A stretch of 64,000 nucleotides of DNA from positions 1-64,000 of the forward strand of contig CAJTCV010000005.1 of the NCBI GenBank assembly GCA_910574805.1, written 5' to 3'. The notes below the pieces were generated by a model. The model did not search any database and was not told the DNA's origin. It saw only the letters and a program-made list of their open reading frames with translations. Positions 53,888-62,982 of this stretch are shown piece by piece. Positions within the stretch are counted from its first letter, which is position 1. Every line of letters starts with the position of its first letter. Source of the DNA: Lachnospiraceae bacterium. GTDB taxonomy: Bacteria; Bacillota; Clostridia; Lachnospirales; Lachnospiraceae. The position numbers and the translations under genes are program-made.

Positions 53888-54957
53888 GCGCGTGGGAAGA
53901 GAATGTACGAAGGGTGACTCCCTATACACCGGGAGATCAGCCCAACCGACCAAAGATGATCAAACTGAATACCAATGAGAATCCCTATCCGCCGGCTCCC
54001 GGTGTGGAGAAGGCGTTAAGAGACTTTGATCCGGACTGCCTGCGTCTGTATCCGGATCCCGGGGCTTCTGCTCTGGTAAATGTACTTGCAGATTACTGCC
54101 ATGTGAAAAGAGAACAGGTGTTCGTCGGGGTTGGCTCCGATGATGTGCTTGCCATGGCGTTTATGACTTTTTTTAACTCGGAAAAGCCGATTCTTTTCCC
54201 GGATATCACTTATTCCTTCTATCCGGTCTGGGCGGAGGAATTCCGGATCCCCTATGAGACGCCCCCGCTGGATGAAGGGTTTCATATTGTAAAAGAAGAC
54301 TACTGCCGGGACAACGGCGGGGTCATCTTCCCCAATCCCAATGCACCCACCTCTCTGGCGCTGGGCGCTTCGGAGGTGGAGGACATCCTCAGGCACAATC
54401 AGGATGTGGTGGTCATTGTGGACGAGGCCTACGTGGATTTCGGCGGAGAATCCGTCCTTCCTCTGGTGGACCGGTATGATAATCTGCTGGTGGTTCAGAC
54501 CTTTTCCAAATCCCGTTCCATGGCGGGTATGCGCATCGGCTTTGCCGTGGGAAGCCCCAGGCTTATCCGGTATCTGAACGATGTGAAATATTCCTTTAAT
54601 TCCTATACCATGAATCAGCTCACCCTCCGGCTGGGGGTGGAGGCAGTGCTGGATGAGGCGTATTTTCAGGAGACGACGGGGAAGATCATCCGGACCCGGG
54701 AGGCGGCCCGAAGACGGCTTGCCGGGCTGGGCTTTCAGTCGCTGGATTCCCGCGCTAATTTCCTGTTCATCACCCATCCGGAATACGAAGCAAAGGAGCT
54801 TTACGAGGCGCTGAAAAAGGAAGACATCTATGTGCGTTATTTCGATGCGCCCAGGATCAGCCGGTATCTGCGGGTGACCATCGGGACCGATGAGCAGATG
54901 GAAGCGCTCTATGGATTCCTGGAACGTTATGAAGCCTTACATAGAAAGGAAAGATAA
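53884..54957 (+). CDS. hisC: Histidinol-phosphate aminotransferase
   Basis: The 357-residue PLP enzyme has KLNTNENPYPPAPGV at the start, VGVGSDDVLAMAF, VDEAYVDFGG and the cofactor Lys in QTFSKSRSMAGMRIGFA. It converts imidazole acetol phosphate to histidinol phosphate. It is coupled to the DUF2156 gene, and no other his gene is near, so a broader amino acid aminotransferase role is possible. Confidence 0.92.
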   Translation: MSAWEENVRRVTPYTPGDQPNRPKMIKLNTNENPYPPAPGVEKALRDFDPDCLRLYPDPGASALVNVLADYCHVKREQVFVGVGSDDVLAMAFMTFFNSEKPILFPDITYSFYPVWAEEFRIPYETPPLDEGFHIVKEDYCRDNGGVIFPNPNAPTSLALGASEVEDILRHNQDVVVIVDEAYVDFGGESVLPLVDRYDNLLVVQTFSKSRSMAGMRIGFAVGSPRLIRYLNDVKYSFNSYTMNQLTLRLGVEAVLDEAYFQETTGKIIRTREAARRRLAGLGFQSLDSRANFLFITHPEYEAKELYEALKKEDIYVRYFDAPRISRYLRVTIGTDEQMEALYGFLERYEALHRKER

Positions 54958-54960
54958 AAT

Positions 54961-55461
54961 ATGGACAGTATGATAACCTGGTTTATGGAGACGCTGGGAG
55001 GCAGGATCTCCAAAGAGATGATCGTCTTTATCGTTTCCATGGTCCCGATCCTGGAGCTTCGGGGCGGACTTGTGGTGGCATCGCTTCTGGATATTGACAT
55101 TGTGCGGGCGATCTGGTTCTGTGTGATCGGAAATATCATTCCGGTGCCCTTTATCCTGCTTCTGATCACGCCGATTTTCAACTGGCTGAAGCAGACCAGA
55201 CTCTTCCGGCCTCTGGTGGAAAAGCTGGAGAAAAGCGCCATGGGCAAGAGCGGGCAGATCGAAAAATACGAATTCTGGGGACTGGTGCTGTTCGTGGGAA
55301 TCCCGCTTCCCGGAACCGGCGCCTGGACGGGTTCCCTGATTGCCTCCCTTCTGGGAGTCAAATTTAAAAAGGCATTTCCGGCGGTGCTTCTGGGCATCGT
55401 GATCGCTACGGTCATCATGTCCATCGTTTCCTATGGCCTGCTGGGAGCATTAATCCGCTGA
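54961..55461 (+). CDS. Small multi-drug export family protein (COG2426)
   Basis: The 166-residue membrane protein has VPILELRGGLVVASLL, IGNIIPVPFILLLI and GIPLPGTGAWTGSLIASLLG, the conserved Pro/Gly segments of this family. About four helices are visible. It begins three bases after hisC. Transport function is assigned by family name only. Confidence 0.88.
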   Translation: MDSMITWFMETLGGRISKEMIVFIVSMVPILELRGGLVVASLLDIDIVRAIWFCVIGNIIPVPFILLLITPIFNWLKQTRLFRPLVEKLEKSAMGKSGQIEKYEFWGLVLFVGIPLPGTGAWTGSLIASLLGVKFKKAFPAVLLGIVIATVIMSIVSYGLLGALIR

Positions 55462-55494
55462 GACAGATGTCATTGAGAAATCGAGGTGTCTTCC

Positions 55495-56385
55495 ATGGAA
55501 GAGAGGAAAAAACTGTATTTCATCTATAATCCTCATTCGGGGCGGGAGCAGATACGCACGAAGCTGTATCATATCCTTCAGATCTTCTCCGACGCGGGAT
55601 ATGATCTGGCGGTGTGCCCCACCAGGGAGAAAAAGGACGCGGTGAGGCGTATTGAGCTGCTTCCGGATGATTATGATCTGGTGGTGTGCAGCGGGGGAGA
55701 CGGTACCATCGATGAGGTGGTGCAGGGAATGATGCGCCGGGAGGTGAAGATTCCCATCGGCTATATCCCCTCCGGTACGGTCAACGATTTTGCCCGGAGC
55801 CTGAAGATTCCCCGGGATATGCTGAAGGCGGCAAGGCTTGCGGTAGAGGGAACGGATTTTCCATGCGATATGGGAACCTTTAACGAGGAGCATTTCGTCT
55901 ATATTGCCGCCTTTGGCATCTTTACGGACGTGGCATATTCCACGAACCAGAATATTAAGAACGTTCTGGGGCATATGGCCTATCTGCTGGAGGGCATGAA
56001 GCGGCTGACCAATGTACCTTCCTGTCATATGCGTATCTGCAGCAGGGAGCTGGAGGCGGAGGGGGATTTTATCTTCGGCATGATAACGAACTCACGTTCG
56101 GTCGGCGGCTTTAAGAGCATCATCGGCAGAAAGGTACAGTTTGATGATGGGGTTTTTGAGGCGACCTTTATCAAGATGCCGAAAAATGCCCTGGAGCTGC
56201 AGGAGATCCTGGGGGCGATTCTGGGGAAAGAGATCGATTCCAGGTATATGTACTCCTTCCGCACGGCAGAGCTCTGTGTGGAGGCGGACAGCGCGGTTCC
56301 ATGGACGCTGGACGGCGAGTACGGGGGCGAATGGAACCGGGCGGTGATCCGAAATCATCAGAAGGCGCTGAAGATCCGCTGCTGA
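55495..56385 (+). CDS. Diacylglycerol/lipid kinase family protein
   Basis: The 296-residue protein has the DAGK catalytic signature: FIYNPHSGREQ, VCSGGDGTIDEVVQG and PIGYIPSGTVNDFARSL, then RSVGGFKSIIGRKVQFDDGVFE. It phosphorylates a lipid such as diacylglycerol, returning it to phospholipid synthesis. ATG 55495 follows GAGGTG. Confidence 0.92.
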   Translation: MEERKKLYFIYNPHSGREQIRTKLYHILQIFSDAGYDLAVCPTREKKDAVRRIELLPDDYDLVVCSGGDGTIDEVVQGMMRREVKIPIGYIPSGTVNDFARSLKIPRDMLKAARLAVEGTDFPCDMGTFNEEHFVYIAAFGIFTDVAYSTNQNIKNVLGHMAYLLEGMKRLTNVPSCHMRICSRELEAEGDFIFGMITNSRSVGGFKSIIGRKVQFDDGVFEATFIKMPKNALELQEILGAILGKEIDSRYMYSFRTAELCVEADSAVPWTLDGEYGGEWNRAVIRNHQKALKIRC

Positions 56386-56421
56386 ACAGAAGCGTTCCCG
56401 CGGCGGCGCCGTATTTTCATA

Positions 56422-56450
56422 TGGAAAATCCGCAGTATATTTGTTATACT
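56422..56450 (+). promoter_or_regulatory. Probable rpiB promoter
   Basis: TGGAAA (56422-56427) and TATACT (56445-56450) with a 17-bp spacer, 41 bp before the rpiB start. Confidence 0.55.
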
Positions 56451-56491
56451 GTAGTTACAGATGCAAATTTATTTTTTGGAGGACGGAGAAG

Positions 56492-56944
56492 ATGAAAGTT
56501 GGATTTGGCTGCGATCATACAGCCATCGACCTGAAGAAGGAGCTGATGGCGTATATGACGGAAAAGGGTTATGAATGTGTGGACTACGGTGCGTATGATG
56601 CATCCGTACGGGTTGACTATCCGGACCAGGGGCTGAAGGTGGCGGAGGCGATCAGGGCAGGAGAGGTAGAGAAGGGTGTCCTGATCTGCGGGACAGGCAT
56701 CGGTATCTCTCTGGCGGCGAACAAGGTGCCGGGTATCCGTGCAGCAGTCTGCAGTGAGCCGTATTCGGCCATGATGACCGCGAAGCACAATGCGTCACAG
56801 ATCATTGCCATGGGCGCGAGGGTCGTGGGAAATGAGATGGCCAAGATGATCCTGGATTCGTTTTTCGACACGGAATTTGAGGGCGGCAGACATGCGGAGC
56901 GCGTTCAGAAGATCTGTGACATCGAGGCAAAATACAATAAATAA
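56492..56944 (+). CDS. rpiB: Ribose-5-phosphate isomerase B
   Basis: The 150-residue protein has FGCDHTAIDLKKEL, DYGAYDASVRVDYPDQG and the active Cys in LICGTGIGISLAANK, then HNASQIIAMGARVVG. It interconverts ribulose- and ribose-5-phosphate. ATG 56492 follows GGAGGACGG. A strong terminator follows. Confidence 0.95.
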   Translation: MKVGFGCDHTAIDLKKELMAYMTEKGYECVDYGAYDASVRVDYPDQGLKVAEAIRAGEVEKGVLICGTGIGISLAANKVPGIRAAVCSEPYSAMMTAKHNASQIIAMGARVVGNEMAKMILDSFFDTEFEGGRHAERVQKICDIEAKYNK

Positions 56945-56988
56945 CCTCGTTTCTCCGAAGGAGTGAAAGAGAAGCGGAGCAGAAAAAG

Positions 56989-57024
56989 AAGCTGCTGCAG
57001 AACATGTTCTGCAGCAGCTTTTTT
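56989..57024. terminator. Bidirectional terminator between rpiB and the pilus operon
   Basis: AAGCTGCTGCAGAAC and GTTCTGCAGCAGCTT pair over 15 bp around AT. TTTT follows on the plus strand, and CTTTTTCT follows on the minus strand, so it can end both convergent units. Confidence 0.92.
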
Positions 57025-57038
57025 GCCGGCGGTTGCGG

Positions 57039-58103
57039 TTACTGAAGCTTCGGTGCCAGCAGTCTTGGCACTGTGGCATATTCCATGGCAGTCCCGGCGG
57101 TGATCCTGCCGTCGTTGAAGAGCTTCAGAAGGCTGGCATCCATGGAGAACATGTCCGAGCTGGTCGCCGGCGAGGAGTAGATCCTGCCGTCGATCTGGGG
57201 AATCTTTTTCCCGCGGATCATGCTGCGGATATCCGGCGTGGCGGTCATAAGTTCGAAGGCGGGCGTCAGTGGTCCCTGAATCGTGGGAACGAGCTGCTGA
57301 GAGACTACAGCCTGCAGCACCAGAGAGAGCTGATCGGCGATCTGTCTCTGCTGGTTGGGCGGAAATACGTCGATGATACGGTCCACGGCCTTGGCGCTCC
57401 CGGTCGTATGCAGTGTGGAGAAGACCAGGTGTCCGGTCTCTGCGGCGGTCACAGCGGCCTGCATGGTCTCATAGTCCCGCATCTCTCCCAGAAGGATTAC
57501 GTCCGGACTCTGGCGCAGGGCAGCGCGGAGAGCCGTCTCATAATTTTCCGTATCTGTGTTGATCTCCCGCTGGCTTACGATGCTCCTGTCATGACGGTGG
57601 AGAAACTCCAGGGGATCCTCCAGGGTGATAATATGCTTTTCCTGCGTGCGGTTGATATGGTCGATGATGCAGGCGAGGGTAGTGGATTTTCCGCTGCCGG
57701 CCGGTCCCGTCACCAGTACCAGTCCCTTGGAAAAACGGCCCAGGGAGATGATGCTCTCCGGTATGCCGATGGTGGAGGGATCCGGAAGAGAGGTGGCGAT
57801 CAGACGGATAACGATGGAGAGGGAGCCTCTCTGCTTGTATGCGCTGGCACGGAATCTGGATACACCGGGGATGGGGAAAGAAAAATCGTCGTCACCGGTC
57901 TGCAGAAGCTGATCCATGGGACGCTCCGCCAGTGCATAGATCTCCCGGAGGAGCTGTTCGGTATCTCTCGGCATGAGTCTTTGGTCATCGACTCTTAAAA
58001 GTGCATGGTTCACACGCATGGAAGCGGGGAGTCCCGTTACGATAAATATATCGGAAGCTTTCTGGGCGACCGCTTTTTCCAGCAGTTCTTTCGCTGTGTT
58101 CAT
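57039..58103 (-). CDS. pilT: PilT-type retraction ATPase
   Basis: The 354-residue secretion ATPase has Walker A TGPAGSGKSTTLACI, the Asp box ITLEDPLEFLHRH, Walker B SPDVILLGEMRDYET and the His box HLVFSTLHTTGSA. The N-terminal part is the short PilT type (SDIFIVTGLPASMRV). It is the last gene of the pilus operon. No PilB extension ATPase is in view. Confidence 0.93.
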   Translation of the reverse strand: MNTAKELLEKAVAQKASDIFIVTGLPASMRVNHALLRVDDQRLMPRDTEQLLREIYALAERPMDQLLQTGDDDFSFPIPGVSRFRASAYKQRGSLSIVIRLIATSLPDPSTIGIPESIISLGRFSKGLVLVTGPAGSGKSTTLACIIDHINRTQEKHIITLEDPLEFLHRHDRSIVSQREINTDTENYETALRAALRQSPDVILLGEMRDYETMQAAVTAAETGHLVFSTLHTTGSAKAVDRIIDVFPPNQQRQIADQLSLVLQAVVSQQLVPTIQGPLTPAFELMTATPDIRSMIRGKKIPQIDGRIYSSPATSSDMFSMDASLLKLFNDGRITAGTAMEYATVPRLLAPKLQ

Positions 58104-58141
58104 GGATGTATACCTCCTGTGATAATAATTGAGAACAACGG

Positions 58142-58636
58142 TTAAAAGGTCATAAGGTTCAGGCTGTCATCTCCGTTCCACCGGGAGGAAGGCGTCTCCT
58201 GCCAGGAGGTGATCCGATAATAGCCTTCTTCCATCTGTCCGGGAGGGTTCAGTACCAGCACGACCTTCAGAGCCTGTGAATCGTTTATGGGAACCTCATA
58301 GGTGACGGAAGGCACTTCCGTTGTAAAATCCGTATCTGTATGTACAATAGGCGACAGCTGCTCTTCCACTGTCTCATAGTAATGGTCCGGGTCCTGCTCA
58401 TAGGCGTTCTTCAGGATCCCGTCGATATTTTTCAGCATGCCGACCGCCTGATCCGATGCATGGTAGTAGTCCGTGTTATGCTGTGCGATCCGCTGGCTGT
58501 AGCGGTATTCCGTGAGCGCCCCGGACAGGGACAGAGCCGCGAATATGGCCAGGCACAGGACGATAAAGGTCATAAGCAGAGAAACAGACCCTATATTGGT
58601 CACCGGATAAGCGCGTCTTTTGATCTTCTTCGTCAT
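58142..58636 (-). CDS. Pilus-operon membrane protein, pilin-like
   Basis: The 164-residue protein starts with a basic region then a hydrophobic helix SVSLLMTFIVLCLAIFAALSL, followed by a hydrophilic domain. The topology suits a minor pilin or pseudopilin, but I see no clear prepilin cleavage motif. It lies between pilT and another pilin-like gene. Confidence 0.7.
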   Translation of the reverse strand: MTKKIKRRAYPVTNIGSVSLLMTFIVLCLAIFAALSLSGALTEYRYSQRIAQHNTDYYHASDQAVGMLKNIDGILKNAYEQDPDHYYETVEEQLSPIVHTDTDFTTEVPSVTYEVPINDSQALKVVLVLNPPGQMEEGYYRITSWQETPSSRWNGDDSLNLMTF

Positions 58637-58639
58637 ACC

Positions 58640-59101
58640 TCACCGTCCTTCCTGCTGTCTGTCGGGCAGGGTGAGCTGCCGGTAGGCGCTCCCCTCCAGC
58701 TGGTAGATCTCCTGCTCCTGCTCGCCGCCGTACAGGGTGACAGACCAGAAGGTGGTATGTTCATCCTGGGAGGAAGTGCTGATTTCCATGCAGTAGGCAG
58801 CTTCCTCCCAGGCGCAGGGGCTGTAGTCTTCGTCAAACCAGACCAGAGCCTCTTCTCCGTTGATCCGGGCCTGGGGGTACAGCTCCTGCAGATGTTCCAT
58901 GGCGTGCCCCGGACGGGAGAAGAGCTCCGCAGCGGAGCTGACGTACCGCACTGCCATGTCCAGTTCCCGGGTCTCTCTTCCCAGAAGGCTTGCCCGCACG
59001 AACATCTGCAGACATACGGCACTGGCAAAGGAGAAGAACAGGACGGACAGGATGATCTCCATCAGGAGCAGATTGGAACGTCTGGAAGAATCTTTCTTCA
59101 T
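58640..59101 (-). CDS. Pilin-like protein
   Basis: The 153-residue protein has an N-terminal hydrophobic helix LLLMEIILSVLFFSFASAVCLQMFV with Glu at a pilin-like position near the helix start, then a globular part. The sequence suits a type IV minor pilin. Its start overlaps the preceding stop as ATGA. Confidence 0.7.
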   Translation of the reverse strand: MKKDSSRRSNLLLMEIILSVLFFSFASAVCLQMFVRASLLGRETRELDMAVRYVSSAAELFSRPGHAMEHLQELYPQARINGEEALVWFDEDYSPCAWEEAAYCMEISTSSQDEHTTFWSVTLYGGEQEQEIYQLEGSAYRQLTLPDRQQEGR

Positions 59102-59583
59102 GGCGTACTCCTTTCTGATACGGTCAGAGTGCTCCTGGTGCCCTGGCTGTCCACAGCAGTAAAGTGAAAGATATGGTCCTCCAGCTCATCCATGGACAGA
59201 GAAGCAAGCTCCATGATATCTCTGCCGCTTTTCAGGGAGACAGGAATGCCGTCATTGATAAACAGCTCTTTAAGCATGCCATCGTATTCATAAATATAAG
59301 TGGTGCAGGAGACCTCATTGTAGACGGCGGACATGGCAAGGCAGTTCGTGCCATCGATAAATGTGATATCTATGGCTCCGTCTCTGTCGTTCTGCCGCAT
59401 TTTTTCTGCAATATAGGACAGAGCGGTGCGGTTCTCGTCATTGACTCTGAGCCGGCTGCTGGTGGAGGCATAAATATTTCCCGCCAGAATCAGCACGCTC
59501 AGGGCAGATACTGCGAAGACGAAGAACAGGGAGATCGGAAAGATCAGGTCGATGACATGTCTGCTCCGGGCTCGAAATCTCAT
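59098..59583 (-). CDS. DUF4860-like pilus-operon protein
   Basis: The 161-residue protein has HVIDLIFPISLFFVFAVSALSVLILAG as its membrane helix, then a domain containing ALSYIAEKMRQNDRDGAI and CTTYIYEYDGMLKELFI, features I associate with DUF4860. Probably part of the pseudopilus. The start overlaps the preceding stop by four bases. Confidence 0.75.
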   Translation of the reverse strand: MRFRARSRHVIDLIFPISLFFVFAVSALSVLILAGNIYASTSSRLRVNDENRTALSYIAEKMRQNDRDGAIDITFIDGTNCLAMSAVYNEVSCTTYIYEYDGMLKELFINDGIPVSLKSGRDIMELASLSMDELEDHIFHFTAVDSQGTRSTLTVSERSTP

Positions 59584-59918
59584 GGCCGCTCCCTCCTGTC
59601 TATGATGGTGACATCCGGAAGCAGGTTGCTGCCCAGGACCTGATAATCCACAAAGAACCGGTCTTCGTCATAGGTGAGTCCGTAGTGGTCCTTCAGATAC
59701 TGGAGACTTTCCGGATAGGCGCCCTCCATGGAATAACAGTGGATGATCCCGCGGCCAAGAGCCTGCTCCAGATGCTCCATGGCCTGGGCGTCTGTGCGCT
59801 GCTCCACCGTGGAAGTTCCCAGAAGAAAGATCCCTGTGACTGCGAGAAAAAGGAGGACGGAAATAATGAGATTTCCGGAACCGGAATGCTTTTTCTCAGT
59901 TTCAAAACGATGCTTCAT
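59580..59918 (-). CDS. Small pilin-like protein
   Basis: The 112-residue protein has a helix NLIISVLLFLAVTGIFLLG after a basic start, then AMEHLEQALGRGIIHCYSMEGAYPESLQYLKDHYG, a motif resembling processed pilin globular parts. ATG 59918 is preferred to 59924 because GGGGGT lies seven bases before it. It follows pilC. Confidence 0.68.
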   Translation of the reverse strand: MKHRFETEKKHSGSGNLIISVLLFLAVTGIFLLGTSTVEQRTDAQAMEHLEQALGRGIIHCYSMEGAYPESLQYLKDHYGLTYDEDRFFVDYQVLGSNLLPDVTIIDRRERP

Positions 59919-59936
59919 ATGCATACCCCCATCCTG

Positions 59937-60986
59937 TTACAGACTGGACATGATCCCCATAAGGGGCAGCATGACAGACAGAAGAATCATGCCGACGATC
60001 AGAGAGAGGATGATGACCAGGGTGGGCTCCAGCGCAGCAATCAGGCCGGTGAATTTCTGGTCGATCTCTTCCTGATACTGGTCCGCGATATTCTGCATGA
60101 CTTCATCCAGAACACCCGTTCTGTCTCCGATGGACGCCATGCGTGCATAGATGCCGGTGAAGATGCCGGCGTCTGCCAGAGCTTTATGTAATTCCCCGCC
60201 GCTTTCCAGAGAGCTTCGGCACAGGTCGATCTTCTCTTTGAAGCTCTCCTGGTCGATGAGGCCGGAGGCGAGATGCAGGCTTTCCTCCGGGCTCAGGCCG
60301 CTGCTCAGAGTCAGAGACATGCCGCTGGCAAACCGGCATGCGGTGAGCTTCATTGCAAAGGACCTGGTGAAGGAAAATCCCATGATGAGCCTGCGGGACT
60401 GCTCCCTCCCCTTTTTTGTCCTGGTGAGATACAGCACGGCAGCTGCGAAGAGCGCTACGATCGCCAGGAGGACGACGGAATAGCGGTTGACGGCGGTGCC
60501 GATATCCAGAAGAGCCCTGGACAGCCCGGTCATCTCGCTGCCCAGCTGTATGAAGATCTGATTGAAGATAGGCATGATCCGTGTGACCAGAACCAGGATA
60601 ACCAGGAGCATCATGAAGACCATGATCAGCGGATAGGTCAGCGCGTTGCGTATGGTCTGGGCAATGGAAGCCTCCCGCTCATAGTAGAGTGCCAGAGCAC
60701 CCATGACATCATCCAGCTTGCCGGTCTCCTCTCCGATCCGGACCATCTGTATCAGATAGTCCGGGAAAGCAGATGTCTCCTGCAGAGCAGTATGGAGCTG
60801 TCCGGTCTCCTGAAGAGTCTCATCGATCTGTGCCAGAAGAGCCCGCTCTTCCGGATCTTCGGCATCCTCCAGCATGATGGAGATGCCCTCCATGGCAAAG
60901 ATGCCGGAGCGCAGGATCATGGCCATCTGGGAACAGAACGCCGATACTTCCATATTGGATAAAGGGGAAAATGTTTTCTGTGCCAT
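59937..60986 (-). CDS. pilC: PilC/GspF-type inner membrane platform protein
   Basis: The 349-residue protein has two repeated GspF domains, each with a cytoplasmic helical bundle (SAFCSQMAMILRSGI and KLTACRFASGMSLTLSSG) and three hydrophobic helices in total, including one at the C-terminus. It anchors the pilus motor. The gene is second in the operon, 22 bp after the transglutaminase lipoprotein gene. Confidence 0.92.
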   Translation of the reverse strand: MAQKTFSPLSNMEVSAFCSQMAMILRSGIFAMEGISIMLEDAEDPEERALLAQIDETLQETGQLHTALQETSAFPDYLIQMVRIGEETGKLDDVMGALALYYEREASIAQTIRNALTYPLIMVFMMLLVILVLVTRIMPIFNQIFIQLGSEMTGLSRALLDIGTAVNRYSVVLLAIVALFAAAVLYLTRTKKGREQSRRLIMGFSFTRSFAMKLTACRFASGMSLTLSSGLSPEESLHLASGLIDQESFKEKIDLCRSSLESGGELHKALADAGIFTGIYARMASIGDRTGVLDEVMQNIADQYQEEIDQKFTGLIAALEPTLVIILSLIVGMILLSVMLPLMGIMSSL

Positions 60987-61003
60987 AGAAACTCCTTTCA
61001 GTC

Positions 61004-61981
61004 CTAATAGTAATATTTTACCACATAATTGCTGCCGTCGCCGATGAACTGCTTCAGGTCCCGGCTGTTGGTACTGGCAGCAAAGGTGGGATCCATAAGG
61101 CTCCAGGAAGAGCCGTCAAATTCTATGATATTGTCGATCCAGCCCGTTTCCTCCACGTAGCAGCTGATCCATGCATGATAGGCTTCTCCGGCATATCCGA
61201 CTTCCAGTCTGGTGGGGATTTTCTGGGAACGGAGCATGGCCGCCGTCAGCGCCGCATAGTCGAAACAGATCCCCTTTTTCGTGGAAAGAGTCTCGTCAAT
61301 ATCCGGAAGGTATCCATAGGATACGCTGGCAGCTTTTTCCGTATCATAGACAATCGTCCCGGTGATAAAATGGTAGATCTCTGTTATGACCTCCAGGTCA
61401 GAATGCGCACCTTCTGAAAGCTCCTGCCCTTTTGCAATGGCGGCGGAGCCGGGAGTAAAGGACACATACTGATTAGGATATAAAAAAGGAAGGAATTCGT
61501 CCTCGATCTGTACCGGTATCTCCTGTTCGAAAGCGACGGAATACATGTCTCCGTCTACATTTTCCAGGACAGTCATGGTGTAGGAGCCGTCTCCGCCGGG
61601 AAGAGGAAAGGTCTCGTAGATCTTTTCCTGGGAAAGGAGATACGTGTAGGTAATCTCTTCCGGAGTCTCAATCTGCAGCTTGACCTTCCTGTTGTCGCCT
61701 GTATACCGAACCATAACATATCCCTGTCCGGTGTTGGAAGCATCCAGGGATACAGTATCTGTGCCATAAGTGTCTGTTCCGTCTGCGGAAGGGACCAGTA
61801 CATCGGGTGTACTGTCCCGGACCGGGCGGCTGTCTCCGCCGGAAGAGGCGCTGCTGCCCGCCGTTGCAGTGACGGCAGAACTCCCCTGGGGATTGCCGGC
61901 CGGCGGATCCGACTGGGCTTTCTTACAGCCGCAGAGAAGAGTGCAGCATAGAACAACAGACAGTATTGCTGTTTTGCGCAT
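61004..61981 (-). CDS. Transglutaminase-domain lipoprotein of the pilus operon
   Basis: The 325-residue protein has a lipoprotein signal (LLCGCKK), a Ser/Gly-rich linker to about 60, a beta-rich middle part, and a transglutaminase core with Cys in KKGICFDYAAL, His in AYHAWISCY and Asp in LMDPTFAAS. It is first in the operon with PilC, the pilins and PilT, so it may process or attach pilus or surface proteins. Confidence 0.88.
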   Translation of the reverse strand: MRKTAILSVVLCCTLLCGCKKAQSDPPAGNPQGSSAVTATAGSSASSGGDSRPVRDSTPDVLVPSADGTDTYGTDTVSLDASNTGQGYVMVRYTGDNRKVKLQIETPEEITYTYLLSQEKIYETFPLPGGDGSYTMTVLENVDGDMYSVAFEQEIPVQIEDEFLPFLYPNQYVSFTPGSAAIAKGQELSEGAHSDLEVITEIYHFITGTIVYDTEKAASVSYGYLPDIDETLSTKKGICFDYAALTAAMLRSQKIPTRLEVGYAGEAYHAWISCYVEETGWIDNIIEFDGSSWSLMDPTFAASTNSRDLKQFIGDGSNYVVKYYY

Positions 61982-62008
61982 GCGCTGTGCTATCCTCCAT
62001 GTATGATG

Positions 62009-62061
62009 ATATTGTCAGTTACAATATGTATAAGTATACTACTGAAAGCCCTGACAGGCAA
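62009..62061 (-). promoter_or_regulatory. Pilus operon promoter and palindromic operator
   Basis: On the minus strand, TTGCCT (62061-62056) and TATACT (62038-62033) are 17 bp apart. Just downstream of the expected start lies a perfect inverted repeat ATATTGT-CAGTT-ACAATAT (62009-62027), a likely repressor site. The gap to the plus-strand lipoprotein at 62166 holds no other gene. Confidence 0.45.
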
Positions 62062-62165
62062 GATTTTTTCCGTTTGACTTTAGGTCCTGTAAGTGGTAGA
62101 CTGAATATGGTCTGGCTTTTGTCTCGGGCCGGATCAATTCGGAACGACCACAGGAGGAGGTACAT

Positions 62166-62669
62166 ATGAAGAAAATTGTTCCAGTATTGATGACCATGGT
62201 AATGGCTCTCGCCTTCGCAGGATGCGGAAAAAAAGACGGATTCGGAGCCACCATGAAGACGTATTTTTTCAACTATACCGTCAACAGCGCTTATGTGTGC
62301 GCAGAGTTTGAGGGCTATCAGCCGGCAGAAGGAAATCAGCTTCTGGTAGCAGAGGTGACCATCAAAAATACGTTTGATGAAGAGATCGAGATGTACGATA
62401 CGGATTTCCAGGCACAGTGGGGCGGAAGCGGAGACGATGATTTCAGCGTACCGATTACCTGGGACGGCACGGAAGAAGGAATGACGCCTCTGACGGACGA
62501 TCAGCTTCCCGGAATCTATCCGCTGGCAAAGGGCGAGTCCCGGACCGGGCTTCTGGTGTTCGAGGTACCGGAAGGAAAGACAGAGCTGTCGATCTCCTAT
62601 ATGGAAGCTTTCGATGATGATTCCACAGGAGAGACATTCTTCGTGAACTTTACAGCAGAGCAGAAATAA
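62166..62669 (+). CDS. Lipoprotein with a DUF4352/DUF5067-like domain
   Basis: The 167-residue protein has a lipoprotein signal (LAFAGC, Cys near 19), then an Ig-like beta domain, with NQLLVAEVTIKNTFDEEIEMYDTDFQ and GESRTGLLVFEVPEGKTELSISY typical of this group. Function is unknown, but it is probably surface exposed. It is divergent from the pilus operon. AGGAGG precedes the ATG. Confidence 0.82.
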   Translation: MKKIVPVLMTMVMALAFAGCGKKDGFGATMKTYFFNYTVNSAYVCAEFEGYQPAEGNQLLVAEVTIKNTFDEEIEMYDTDFQAQWGGSGDDDFSVPITWDGTEEGMTPLTDDQLPGIYPLAKGESRTGLLVFEVPEGKTELSISYMEAFDDDSTGETFFVNFTAEQK

Positions 62670-62686
62670 AAGTACAGCAATACAGA

Positions 62687-62729
62687 GGGATGCCAAAGTG
62701 CGGGATGTGTTCTTGGGCATCCTTTTTTT
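62687..62729 (+). terminator. Rho-independent terminator after the lipoprotein gene
   Basis: GGGATGCC (62687-62694) pairs with GGGCATCC (62715-62722) and is followed by TTTTTTT. Confidence 0.82.
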
Positions 62730-62811
62730 ATCCCGGCGCGGCAGAGGGGCTGCATCGTCTTCGGACAGGCAATATGGCTTCTGCAATGAAAAAAATCCCT
62801 GAAAAGGGAGG

Positions 62812-62837
62812 ATGCCGGGTGCTGCTCACCCGGCATT
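62812..62837. other. Intergenic hairpin before yqeG
   Basis: ATGCCGGGTG-CTGCT-CACCCGGCAT is a perfect 10-bp stem in the 313-bp gap between the lipoprotein gene and yqeG. No T run follows. Apart from this and the terminator, the gap shows nothing I can support. Confidence 0.5.
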
Positions 62838-62982
62838 ATTATGAAAAAGTTTATTAAAAAGTATTAGCTGACTGGCCTCTGTTGTTGATGGTTTTATTAT
62901 ATGGAAAAGAAATGAAGGAATCATGTGCATAAAGTAAACCTTTTTTAAAAGAAGAGTGAACAAATTATGAACGACGGAAAGG

